Shown piece after piece: positions 1-6,746 of a DNA stretch of 11,156 nucleotides; within the stretch, counting starts at the first letter, position 1; each line of letters opens with the position of its first letter. The position numbers were made by a program, and so were the translations under genes. The notes beneath the pieces were generated by a model, which was given only the letters and a program-made list of their open reading frames with translations, ran no database searches and had not been told where the DNA came from. This DNA is from Entrophospora sp. SA101 (Eukaryota > Glomeromycota > Glomeromycetes > Entrophosporales > Entrophosporaceae). The stretch lies in contig CAUDNR010000486.1 of NCBI GenBank assembly GCA_958430865.1, positions 6,717-17,872 on the forward strand, read 5' to 3'.

Positions 1-703
1 ACATAACAAATTTATGTATTACACAAAATTTTTTGTTCTTTAGCAGTAAATCAAAACAAATGGGATCATTTATTGGTGTAGTGACTATCAAACAACTAAT
101 TAGTGGTAAACTTTGTTCATGTTATAGTAAAGAGGTCGAATTATTAAAGAATAATTTAATTACTTTACAGCAGCAGCAACAACAACAACAACAACAACAA
201 TTGCCTCAAACTCAGGCACAGGCGCCTAGACTTGGATGTTCAGGGGGTTGTAAACATTTAAATCTGATACCTTTAAATAATGAGGTTTGGTTGAATAATG
301 ATGATCAAGAAAAAGACGAAGAGAAAAATAATAATGATAAGAAAAAAGAGAGTAGTAATAATAATAATAGTAGTAGTAGCAGTAGTAGTAATGATGGATT
401 GAAACGTAATCTAGCTTTAGATATCTCAATTCCAACACTTAACAAATTTATTAATGAATACGATTCAAATGGAATTAATAACATAAGAAAAAGAATTTTG
501 ACTAAACAAGAATTTGTGCAACAATATCTTCAATTAATTCAGGTAATATTCATGCATTGTTTTTTATTATAAAATAATGTTTTAATTTAATAATAATCTT
601 TTCTTTCCAATAATGATATTAATTAACTATTAATAATTAGAGAGATCCATCCTTTATGGATATTCTTTATCAAAATTACGTGGTAAAATTTCAAAATACT
701 TGA
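1..703 (+). CDS. 3' part of an unknown gene with poly-Q and poly-N/S tracts (partial, spliced)
   Basis: I do not recognise the family. The frame is open to the left edge, but a pyrimidine-rich stretch ending in TAG at 41-43 looks like a 3' splice site, so the exon probably starts at 44 and the gene extends off the window. From residue MGSFIGVV (60) the protein has a Cys-containing segment (KLCSCYSKE), 11 glutamines at 168-200, a CSGGCKH segment at about 238-258, an acidic/lysine-rich stretch, an N/S run at about 351-395, then an ordered helical-looking tail (ISIPTLNKF to QYLQLIQ). A donor CAG|GTAATA at 542/543 and an acceptor TAATTAG ending at 640 define a 98-nt phase-0 intron. The next exon continues RDPSFMDILYQNY and stops at TGA 701-703. 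Reading through without splicing adds only nine residues, to 572. The homopolymer tracts suggest a regulatory or nuclear protein, but that is a guess. No frame lesions are visible, so this may be a live gene. Confidence 0.62.
543..640 (+). other. Intron in the left-edge gene
   Basis: It starts GTAATATT directly after a CAG codon and ends in AATTAG. Splicing keeps frame (phase 0) and yields 20 further sense codons before TGA. The 98-nt length and AT richness match the other introns inferred here (72 and 86 nt in the hAT transposase). Confidence 0.6.
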
Positions 704-716
704 TCTATTCGCAGCA

Positions 717-728
717 AATAAAAATAAA
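717..728 (+). promoter_or_regulatory. Candidate polyadenylation signals
   Basis: Two adjacent AATAAA hexamers (717-722 and 723-728) lie 14-25 nt after the inferred stop codon at 701-703. The position suits 3'-end formation of the left-edge gene, although AATAAA is common by chance in DNA this AT-rich. Confidence 0.35.
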
Positions 729-1270
729 TCTTTATATATAACGATTAGATTAATATAATTACTAGTGTTATTTTTGTTTCTTTAACATTTTACTTTATAT
801 AGTAATTATAATTTTATAATAGCAATGATGATAGAGATTAAATTTTTTAAAGAGATTGTTTTTTGTTAATAATTTATACATTTTATATATTTTTGTGCTT
901 TAATCTTAAATCTAAATTTTTCTATTGTTCAGTTTTTTCTAAAAGTTCTAACCCTAATCTCAATCACAAACCCAATGAATAGTTATTATAAATATAAATA
1001 TGAAAAATGAAATCTATTAATAATTTTGATGAATAAAATATACATGAATTAAAAAAATAAAATAAAATTTAAATCTATCATCTAATAAATGCTCTATTTT
1101 TTTTAAAAAAATCAAAAAGTTTTTCTAAAAAAATTTTACTTGCCACCAATAATGATAATAATAACAATGATGATGATATGATTAATGAAATTTTTGTTCA
1201 AGTGGTTGAATTATACGTTTAGGAAAGCGAACACTAAATAAATAATCATGTCGTCTATACAAGCAACAAT
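729..1270. other. AT-rich spacer without a supported gene
   Basis: The spacer is A/T-rich with stop codons in all frames. The only coding-like piece is a short N/D-rich frame at about 1142-1222 on the plus strand (ATNNDNNNNDDD then MINEIFVQVVELYV before TAG). It has no supported start or splice sites. Nothing else was recognised. Confidence 0.5.
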
Positions 1271-1315
1271 TAATGAATATATTATTATTATTCCTCTTGT
1301 TATTATCTAGATCTC

Positions 1316-1570
1316 AGCTCTCTCTATCATTATTAACTTCTACATCACCATTGTTGTTATTATTGTTGTTGTTATTATCTCAATCTTGGCTCTCTCTACC
1401 ATTATTGACTTTGATATTGCCATTGTCATTATTATTATTACTATTGTTATTATCTAGATCTCAGCTCTCTCTATCATTATTGACTTTGATATTGCCATTG
1501 TCATTATTATTGTTGTTGTTGTTATTGCTTCAATCTTGGTACTTTCTATCATCATTACCACCCTTTTTTT
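1316..1570. repeat. Tandem repeat, about 75-bp units in an alternating A-B-A-B order
   Basis: A CTCTCTCTATCATTATT-like core recurs with its leading G at 1317, 1389, 1464 and 1539, so the periods are 72, 75 and 75 bp, all multiples of three. The units alternate: A is preceded by CTAGATCTCAG and B by CTCAATCTTGG, giving a higher-order dimer of about 147-150 bp. On the plus strand this leaves a long Leu/Ser frame open (1273-1572). On the minus strand the units read as Asn-rich peptide blocks (such as DNGNIKVNN then RESQD) broken by TGA codons at the same place in each unit type. Triplet-sized units suggest a formerly coding repeat, but neither strand looks like a working gene. Confidence 0.7.
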
Positions 1571-1584
1571 GAAAAAAAAAACAG

Positions 1585-1780
1585 GTTAGATTACAATTTA
1601 ATAAGTTTTGTTATTCATACTAAAACAATGTGTAATAATGAAAATACAACTTTAGCATATATCTCTTTCAGTAATGTTAGTAAATCGAATGTCCTCAGTG
1701 GAAGTTCAAAATTTGTAGTGTCAGCCGCACTTACAACATCCATGAGCTCTTGTAAATTAATTAATAATAATAGTAACTAG
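1585..1780 (+). pseudogene. Short exon-like coding fragment of unknown function
   Basis: After a candidate acceptor (A-run ending ACAG at 1581-1584) the plus strand is open for 64 codons to TAG at 1778-1780. It reads with balanced, protein-like composition, including TKTMCNNENTTLAYISFSN and SKFVVSAALTTSMSSCKL, unlike the simple-sequence frames around it. An internal ATG lies at 1628. No upstream exon joins it convincingly; the neighbouring upstream DNA is the tandem repeat. It may be a terminal exon or a remnant. The family is not recognised. Confidence 0.35.
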
Positions 1781-1953
1781 AGTGGCAACAAGTGGCAACC
1801 ACCACTACCACCATTTAATAATAAATGAAACTCATCTGCGATCATATGCTACTCCGTTTTGTTGTTTTCTCTTTTTTGTTCTATCAAAAAAAAAAACTTT
1901 TTTAAAAATGAATTTATGAAAAAAAATCTTGTGATACACAAACACAATATATA

Positions 1954-1963
1954 CACACGTGTG
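1954..1963. promoter_or_regulatory. Perfect palindrome with a CACGTG E-box core
   Basis: CACACGTGTG is a 10-bp perfect palindrome centred on CACGTG, the core bound by many fungal bHLH factors. It lies about 40 bp left of a MITE. Binding is only a possibility; one such site in 11 kb is not remarkable. Confidence 0.25.
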
Positions 1964-1993
1964 GTTGGACAAAGAAACCCTATTGTTATTGTT

Positions 1994-2130
1994 GTTGACA
2001 TCAGTGTTGAAATTTAGTTGTGTAACTAGTACAAATTTAGAAACTATCTCCAAAAATTAAAAATTTGATTGGTGTGTAATGTTACACCCCCCCGCATTCC
2101 CCGCATTGAATTTTCAACACTGGTTGACAT
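1994..2130. mobile_element. Small hAT-type MITE with perfect 8-bp target duplication
   Basis: The element spans 2002-2122 (121 bp). It begins CAGTGTTGAAATTT and ends with AATTTTCAACACTG; the first 11 bases form a perfect terminal inverted repeat. GTTGACAT flanks it exactly on both sides (1994-2001 and 2123-2130). A CAGTG terminus with an 8-bp duplication is the hallmark of the hAT superfamily. Inside are GTGTAAC (2020-2026) and GTTACAC (2081-2087) as subterminal inverted motifs, the hairpin GTGTAATGTTACAC (2074-2087), and a tandem 9-mer CCCCGCATT (2090-2098 and 2099-2107). It has no coding capacity, so any movement needed a transposase in trans. The intact duplication suggests a fairly recent insertion. 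Confidence 0.85.
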
Positions 2131-2578
2131 GATTGGATTTTTTTTTTTGAGAAAAAAATTTGTCTTTTACAAGACAAGAAGAAAGCACAAATGTTGTTAT
2201 TGCTTGGTATGGCTTGCTCTAAAGGAGACAAGACGTGTTGTTTATTGATGGTGAGAGGTACACTATTTTTTATTGTTGCATATTGTATTATTTTTTTTTT
2301 TATAAGTATTGATATGTATTGACTCTCTTTACTTAATAAAATGCCTTGTTGAAAACAAAATGCAGGCAGATCTTGTATTTATTATAGTAAATGATTGGTG
2401 TCATTTTTGCTTTTCATAATCAACATTAATATTACAAGAAGGTGTCAAGAAGGGAAATGATTCTATATGTAACATTTTCATAATTGTACACTTTGCAGAC
2501 ATCAAGGCACACATGCTACCTTGAACACTTTATAGTCATTCTCTTATGTTCCTTGTGTACACAAGGTTAATCTGACTT
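2131..2578. other. Spacer at the start of a less AT-rich island
   Basis: From about 2150 the DNA becomes visibly less AT-rich. Short protein-like runs occur (for example MLLLLGMACSKGDKTCC from about 2191), but stops break them and no exon structure could be supported. A candidate acceptor (CTTTGCAG near 2491-2498) precedes a short IKAHMLP frame ending in TGA. Confidence 0.35.
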
Positions 2579-2814
2579 GCGTCCCTTGATGATATGATGA
2601 TGCAACAGAATTCCAGGGGAGGGGAGCATTGCCCTGAAGTTTATCAAGACTGCATTATTGTTGTCAAGGACATTTTGCTAATCTTTTCCTCATACCAGAG
2701 AAGGCTGCTGCTGACATGCTGGCCAAAGTTGACCGCAACAATCCTACATCAGCCAGGGTAAAGATGGCTGGCTATGCAACTGAAAAGTTGTGTGACTCTG
2801 TTGAAGAGTTGTGA
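2579..2814 (+). pseudogene. Decayed coding remnant, unknown family, one frameshift
   Basis: One frame reads from 2579 through ATG 2594 as MMMQQNSRGGEHCPEVYQD then CIIVVKDI. From about 2665 the coding-like signal moves to another frame, open from 2638 to TGA 2812-2814, reading GHFANLFLIPEKAAADML, AKVDRNNPTSARVKMAGY and ATEKLCDSVEEL. The second part has a soluble, helical, mixed-charge composition that is unlikely for random AT-rich DNA. A single indel near 2660-2670 would join the two. Downstream DNA to about 3500 shows only short broken frames. I do not recognise the family. It may be the upstream part of the same old gene as the remnant at 3506-4104, but nothing proves that. Confidence 0.4.
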
Positions 2815-3505
2815 TTTTAGATGTACATCGACATCTAGATCAATCAAGGCAATGAGAAATTGCTGCAACTTGTTTCAAGCTCGGGCAGGAATTTGTAATT
2901 CAGAGTGGGATTGGGGACTCTGAAAATTGTATTTGTGCTCTCTGATAATGTTAAGAGGAAAGTTGTAAAATAGTTTTAGTTCGTTCTAATGATTTTCCTA
3001 AATCATCTGCTTTTCTGATACTAACACAAACTTGTAATTTTGGGAGGGGACATCATGGGCTTTTGCTTAAATGGTTCCCTGCCCTATAGATTAAAATTAT
3101 ATGGTAATATTTTTTGTCAGCTAAATGCTAACACTCATCTCTGGCATCAAAGTGGAATTTTCACATTCTTTCAGAAAAGGTCAAGAAAAAAGTAATAAAA
3201 CTGGCTTTATTCTGGTATATTTTGCACAGATTAATCATTTTTTGAAATTTCTTTTTTCTTGATAAATTTTTAATTTGGTTAACTGATTATATATTTTTTA
3301 AACATGGGTAAGGGACTAGGACTTTGCCCAATCAGTCTTCTGCCCTAGGTCAAAACTTTTGTTTGTGAGTGAGTGTGCCTAGAGTTGCTCTTTGTAGCTC
3401 AAAAGTTAGCTTGGAAAATTTCCGAAATTCTTTGAAACTGGTTTAGACATTGTTAAAACTCCCCTTTGAAACTGGTTTCAAAATAGTTTAGTAAGTCAGC
3501 TCTAG
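2815..3505. other. Spacer with broken short frames and a palindromic direct repeat
   Basis: No gene is supported. A 14-bp direct repeat, TTTGAAACTGGTTT, occurs at 3431-3444 and 3465-3478. The second copy extends into the palindrome TTTGAAACTGGTTTCAAA (3465-3482), with 8-bp arms around a 2-nt centre. The stretch shares the less AT-rich composition of its surroundings. Confidence 0.4.
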
Positions 3506-4104
3506 GTGGTGTATTCTGACAAAATGGAAACCCAAGTTGCAACCTCTCGCCTAAAGTGCAGAATCTCATACCAGTTGCAAGCACCAACTTTTACTCTAGT
3601 GGAACAACAACAATCATTACACAGTGTCAACGGTCAATGCTGTATGGTAGTAGCCAAGCTGGTCTGAGGAAAAGATTAGGGAAATTTTTTTTTGTCTGTC
3701 CACCTTAAAAAAGCCTTCCAGCATGCAGGGTCCTCACCTGTGGAGAAAATTACTTACAGTTGTGGGAGTGCAATTGCACCTAACAATGAAATTCATTCCA
3801 ACTGTCTTTTAGATAAAGTTAAAGAAAATATCCTGAATTTTTATATCTTATTGATGATAATTTAATGATTATAAAAAAAGCAACTACTGATAAAAATAAG
3901 ATTTACATTCCTCCTGATTACAAATGTAATCATATTAAAACTACTGTCTCTGACTTAAAAGATGAAGATTTTGCCAAAGATGCTGAGGAATATAAAAACA
4001 ATATTTCAAAAATAAAGGAAATTATGATGATAAATCTATTTCATTTGAATAGCAGGTATAACTTTAATTTTAGGTTTTATAATTGCTATGATTTATGTTG
4101 TTGA
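3506..4104 (+). pseudogene. Decayed plus-strand gene remnant, two stops and one frameshift
   Basis: ATG 3524 opens METQVATSRLKCRISYQLQ and runs to TGA 3665-3667. TAG follows in the same frame at 3677-3679. That same frame then continues from 3680 (SVHLKKAFQHAGSSPVEK, then ITYSCGSAIAPNNEIHSN, LLDKVKEN) to about 3830. There a frameshift moves the signal to the frame containing ATG 3865: EFLYLIDDNLMIIKKATTDK, NKIYIPPDYKCNHIKTT, then a Lys/Glu-rich coiled-coil-like stretch (SDLKDEDFAKDAEEYKNN). The frame ends at 4104, but the last 20 or so residues look like non-coding read-through. Continuity of frame across two stops and sense-like text on both sides of one indel point to a degenerate gene. The family is unknown. 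A short live gene at 3865-4104 alone is less likely, because good coding signal lies directly upstream. Confidence 0.5.
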
Positions 4105-4199
4105 AGGGGTTAATGATGTATGACAAAACTTTTGACTTTAGCCATTGACGTAATTAAAGTATTGACTAAAGGTAGGTTTCACTAGGACCATTTTGAGGA

Positions 4200-4324
4200 T
4201 TTGACTAAAGTAAAAGCCCTTGACGTAAGTAAAACTACTTGACATAAGTAAAACTACTTGACGTAATTAAAAATACTTGACGTAAGTAAAAATGCTTGAT
4301 ACAAGTAAAAACGCTTGATACAAG
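4200..4324. repeat. 19-bp tandem array with TGACGTAA-like motifs
   Basis: The unit CTTGACGTAAGTAAAACTA starts at 4219, 4238, 4257, 4276, 4295 and 4314 with exact 19-bp spacing; the last copy is partial. A degenerate copy precedes them at 4200. Changes cluster in the spacer (ACTA, ATA, ATG, ACG) and, in the last two copies, TGACGTAA becomes TGATACAA. Further TTGAC motifs lie at 4145 and 4162 out of register. TGACGTAA resembles the ATF/CREB-type bZIP site, so this could be a regulatory cluster. It could equally be transposase-binding subterminal repeats or plain slippage. Confidence 0.8.
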
Positions 4325-4555
4325 CAAGCAATAATGATAATGATAAAATAAGATTATCAAAAGTGTAAAAATGTGTGTCCCGAGATGAATAAAAAATTAT
4401 TATATCATTCTATGTATATTGCAATGATGAAAGAATAATTATCATGGGAAGTTTATAAATGTTATAATTTGAATTAGAAATTTTACTTCATTAAATTACT
4501 TATTTTTCCTCTTTTTTTACAAATTAAAACATTTCCATTTCATAAAATGTGAATG
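4325..4555. other. AT-rich spacer
   Basis: Between the 19-bp array and the next inverted-repeat element I see only AT-rich sequence with stops in all frames and no recognised motif. Confidence 0.4.
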
Positions 4556-4750
4556 TCGTGGAAATTCGAACAGATCTTTTGGGGCGTGTAACTAAAAAAT
4601 TAGTGACAAAAAAAATTCGTATAATAAATAATATATTAATATATAATTAATATTAATATTAATTAATATTAATAGTTCTTTTCTCCATAAAAATTTTGAT
4701 ACAAAAAAGTGTGAAAACACATGCGGAGTATTAGTATGCGCGGAATTTCG

Positions 4751-4939
4751 TTATATATTATTATTATTATTATTATTATCTCTTAAACGGTCAAAGTATT
4801 CTTTAATGATAATTTTTGTTCGCGATATTGCATTCTTATTAGCCGATTTAACGATCTGAAAAGTAAAAATAGTCAATCGACCAACTTTTAAGGATGATTT
4901 TACGAGAACAACAAGGACAACAACCGAATTTTTATTCAC
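4751..4939 (-). CDS. Exon-like minus-strand frame inside the 4556-5136 element
   Basis: On the minus strand a strong acceptor (CTATTTTTACTTTTCAG, its CAG at 4856-4858) precedes IVKSANKNAISRTKIIIKEY then FDRLRD and a poly-Asn tail made by the (TTA)n repeat. A donor CTC|GTAAAATC at 4904/4903 gives a 48-nt phase-0 intron and joins the upstream piece NSVVVLVVL. Without splicing the frame is also open. There is no ATG: the frame opens at a GTG codon. It could be a gene fragment captured by the element, part of the element's ancestor, or chance. The family is not recognised. Confidence that it is really expressed is low. Confidence 0.25.
   Translation of the reverse strand: MNKNSVVVLVVLVKSSLKVGRLTIFTFQIVKSANKNAISRTKIIIKEYFDRLRDNNNNNNNI
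4757..4779. repeat. (TTA)n microsatellite
   Basis: About eight TTA units lie near the left end of the 4556-5136 element. They encode the poly-Asn tail of the minus-strand frame there. Confidence 0.8.
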
Positions 4940-5019
4940 AGATCATTTTCGTATTAGGAAGTGATACCTTCAGAAAAAGTTTTTATAACAATAGCCGACA
5001 AGCCGTTATAAGGTATTAG

Positions 5020-5020
<1 letters not shown>

Positions 5021-5058
<38 letters not shown>

Positions 5059-5059
5059 T
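5021..5059. repeat. (ATA)n microsatellite
   Basis: About 13 uninterrupted ATA units lie near the right end of the 4556-5136 element, inverted relative to the (TTA)n run at the left end. Confidence 0.85.
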
Positions 5060-5149
5060 AAAATGTGCAAATTTGGGTGCACAGATTTCGTTTAATGTTA
5101 CACGCCCAAAAGAACTGTTCGAATTTCATTACACTGTTAGGCTTAGTAG

Positions 5150-5960
5150 CTAAATATGATTCTCAATTTTCTTGAATTCCTTTGGCTGATATTCCATATA
5201 TCTATTTTTTCCTTTAACTCTTGTATACCGGTCATTTTAGCATTTAAAACCAACTGAGTGTTGGCTATATATTTTCTTTTTCTTCTGAATCTTTTATATA
5301 TCCTTAAAATCTGGCAATGTTTTTTAAACTCTTGATTTTTTCCTTGCCTTCTTAAGTTAAATTCTTTGCCGTGGAGAATTAGTATAGGCAGTGGCCACCA
5401 TTATCATATTTATCTCAACTGGCAAGTTATTTTGTTGATAAAATTGCTTTCTTGCCAAATGTTACTTAATTCAAACTGGTTGGTGTTCTTTCTTTTTTAA
5501 CCTTTTCCCAAAGTTTTTCTAATGCCTTTCTTGGCAACTTTTTAATCATATTGTTTCATATTTAATTTGACCTTCTCATACTTCTCAGTTTTTTAAACTT
5601 CCATGATAATCATCAAAATCTTTGATAATTAGTATTATTATATTTTGGTTAGATTTCCAACCATCTTAATTCTTGCTGAGTGTCAATATTAGCAATATTA
5701 GTTAAATTTCCTTAGGAAAATCACTCTTGCCTTGATTTTTCCCTATCTCTTCAATAGTAAAATAATTTCCATTGGTAAACCATTCTGCATGTATCACTGA
5801 AATCTAGCTAACATTTTGGAAGGTTTAAGTTTATGCTTTTCAAACTTCTTATTTAATTCATCAATGGCTTTATTTTTCTTTTAGAAATAGTTCTTTATGT
5901 TATTCATAATAAATATTTTTATAATTGCTTTGTGATACTTGTAACCTGTGGCAAATAACA
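5150..5960 (-). pseudogene. Heavily decayed minus-strand coding remnant, Lys/Asn-rich, unknown family
   Basis: The plus strand is T-rich here and the minus strand holds several protein-like runs broken by stops and frameshifts. Reading down the minus strand they are KKNKAIDELNKKFEKHKLKP then SKMLARFQ (about 5885-5799), AEWFTNGNYFTIEEIGKNQG then KSDFPKEI (5788-5705), IKKLPRKALEKLWEKVKKE then RTPTSLN (5549-5466), and LPVEINMIMVATAYTNSPRQ (about 5426-5360). Their order and shared strand suggest one old gene or transposon protein with many lesions. No start, splice site or domain signature could be named. Nothing indicates expression. Confidence 0.45.
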
Positions 5961-6005
5961 TCACAAATTATTTATTTTATAAACTTTTCAAATATCAAGA
6001 CTATA

Positions 6006-6169
6006 CATGATATGGTAATTAGCTAATTACCGTAAATACGTAATTCGTCATTAACGTAATTAATAATTACCACTTTCACTCTTTAAAAACGTAAATACGT
6101 AACTAATTACGGGCGACAAATTAATTACTATTGTGAAAATTTTCTATGCAAACCGTTGTTAACACTATA
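6006..6169. repeat. Duplicated left end of the adjacent MITE
   Basis: This 164-bp stretch repeats the first part of the element starting at 6170. Both start ACTATACATG, then a GATGG- or TATGG-type sequence, GGTAATT, ATTACCGTAA and TACGTAATT, then a CTCTTTAAAAACRTAA block and TTACGGGCGAC. The offset is exactly 164 bp. The copy ends in unique DNA (about 6124-6160) before the second start. It may be a tandem duplication of the left end or a decayed solo copy next to a full one. Confidence 0.7.
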
Positions 6170-6313
6170 CATGGGATGGTAATTGCATAATTACCGTAAG
6201 TACGTAATTATCGTAATTAATTACCATTTTCCTCTTTAAAAACATAATTACGGGCGACGAAATTAATTATGAATAACAACGAATTAATTATTGGAAATAT
6301 CATAATACAAGTC

Positions 6314-6645
6314 ACTCCCGTTATTACAACACTCTCCGTACAAGCAAAAAATGTCAGTATGACGAGGATGTCATTATAACGGGAGTTCATATAGAAGTCA
6401 TATGAGAATCATTGTCATGTGATTTTGTAATTTTATTTTTATTATTTTTATTTCATTCATGTTTTATCAGGAAATTTAAAACTTACGCCGGGTCAAAATT
6501 GACTAATATTGTACAGAAGTGTTATCAGAATTTTCCATGATGCTGGTCAATCTTGATCCTGGAGTAAGTTTTATTTCCTTATGTTTTTTCAGAAATGAGA
6601 ATGATTTTTATTGGTTCTCCCATTATACTGACATGTCGTTATAAC
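6314..6645. repeat. Three CTCCCGTTATAA-type inverted arms inside the MITE
   Basis: ACTCCCGTTAT (6314-6324) pairs exactly with ATAACGGGAGT (6376-6386) as a foldback with a 51-nt loop. The longer arm 6351-6385, read on the minus strand as CTCCCGTTATAATGACAT, is also similar to CTCCCATTATACTGACAT starting at 6617 on the plus strand. These look like ends of another Tc1/pogo-like MITE family inserted and partly rearranged within the larger one. That family name is inference from the terminal style. Confidence 0.6.
6469..6579. repeat. Inner palindrome with about 34-bp arms
   Basis: The arm 6469-6503 contains AAAACTTACGCCGGG then TCAAAATTGAC. Its partner 6546-6579, read on the minus strand, gives AAAACTTACTCCAGGATC then AAGATTGAC, preceded by AGGAAAT. 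Arms match at roughly 85 percent by eye, with small indels, around a 42-nt loop. It lies near the centre of the 735-bp MITE. Confidence 0.65.
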
Positions 6646-6746
6646 AGAATAAATTCTATAATTCTAAAAAAAAGTTGACAAATCATGTTATTATTATTAT
6701 ACTAGTATAACGAGATAAATAATAGGTGTCATTTAATTTTGTCATT

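Larger units (their letters stand above)
4556..5136. mobile_element. MITE-like element with about 35-bp terminal inverted repeats
   Basis: GAAATTCGAACAG (4561-4573) followed by an ATCTTTTGGGGCGTGTAAC-like tail pairs with the reverse complement of 5091-5127, where CTGTTCGAATTTC is 5115-5127. The right end finishes TTCATTACACTG at 5136, matching the plan of the small MITE at 2002-2122: a TAATGTTACAC-type motif, then GAATTT, then ACACTG. That suggests the same hAT-like family. The left outermost bases do not show the expected CAGTGTAAT, and no 8-bp duplication was found, so the left end is probably mutated or lost. Inside are (TTA)n at 4757-4779 and (ATA)n at 5021-5059 in inverted arrangement, and an exon-like minus-strand frame. 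Confidence 0.65.

Noticed and set aside
226..438. Minus-strand frame of 70 codons rich in Tyr
   Set aside because: It is the antisense of the N/S-rich part of the left-edge gene, and its composition is explained by the AAT/AGT repeats.
945..975. CTAACCCTAA-like sequence resembling telomere repeat
   Set aside because: There is only a little over one unit and no array, which is expected by chance.
1273..1572. Plus-strand Leu/Ser-rich open frame as a membrane protein gene
   Set aside because: It is a translation of the triplet tandem repeat with no promoter, splice or homologue support, and its hydrophobicity follows from TTA/TTG/ATT simple sequence.
1832..2053. Minus-strand frame of 73 codons
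   Set aside because: It runs across the left boundary of the 2002-2122 MITE and is low-complexity (Phe/Lys/Asn), so it is chance openness.
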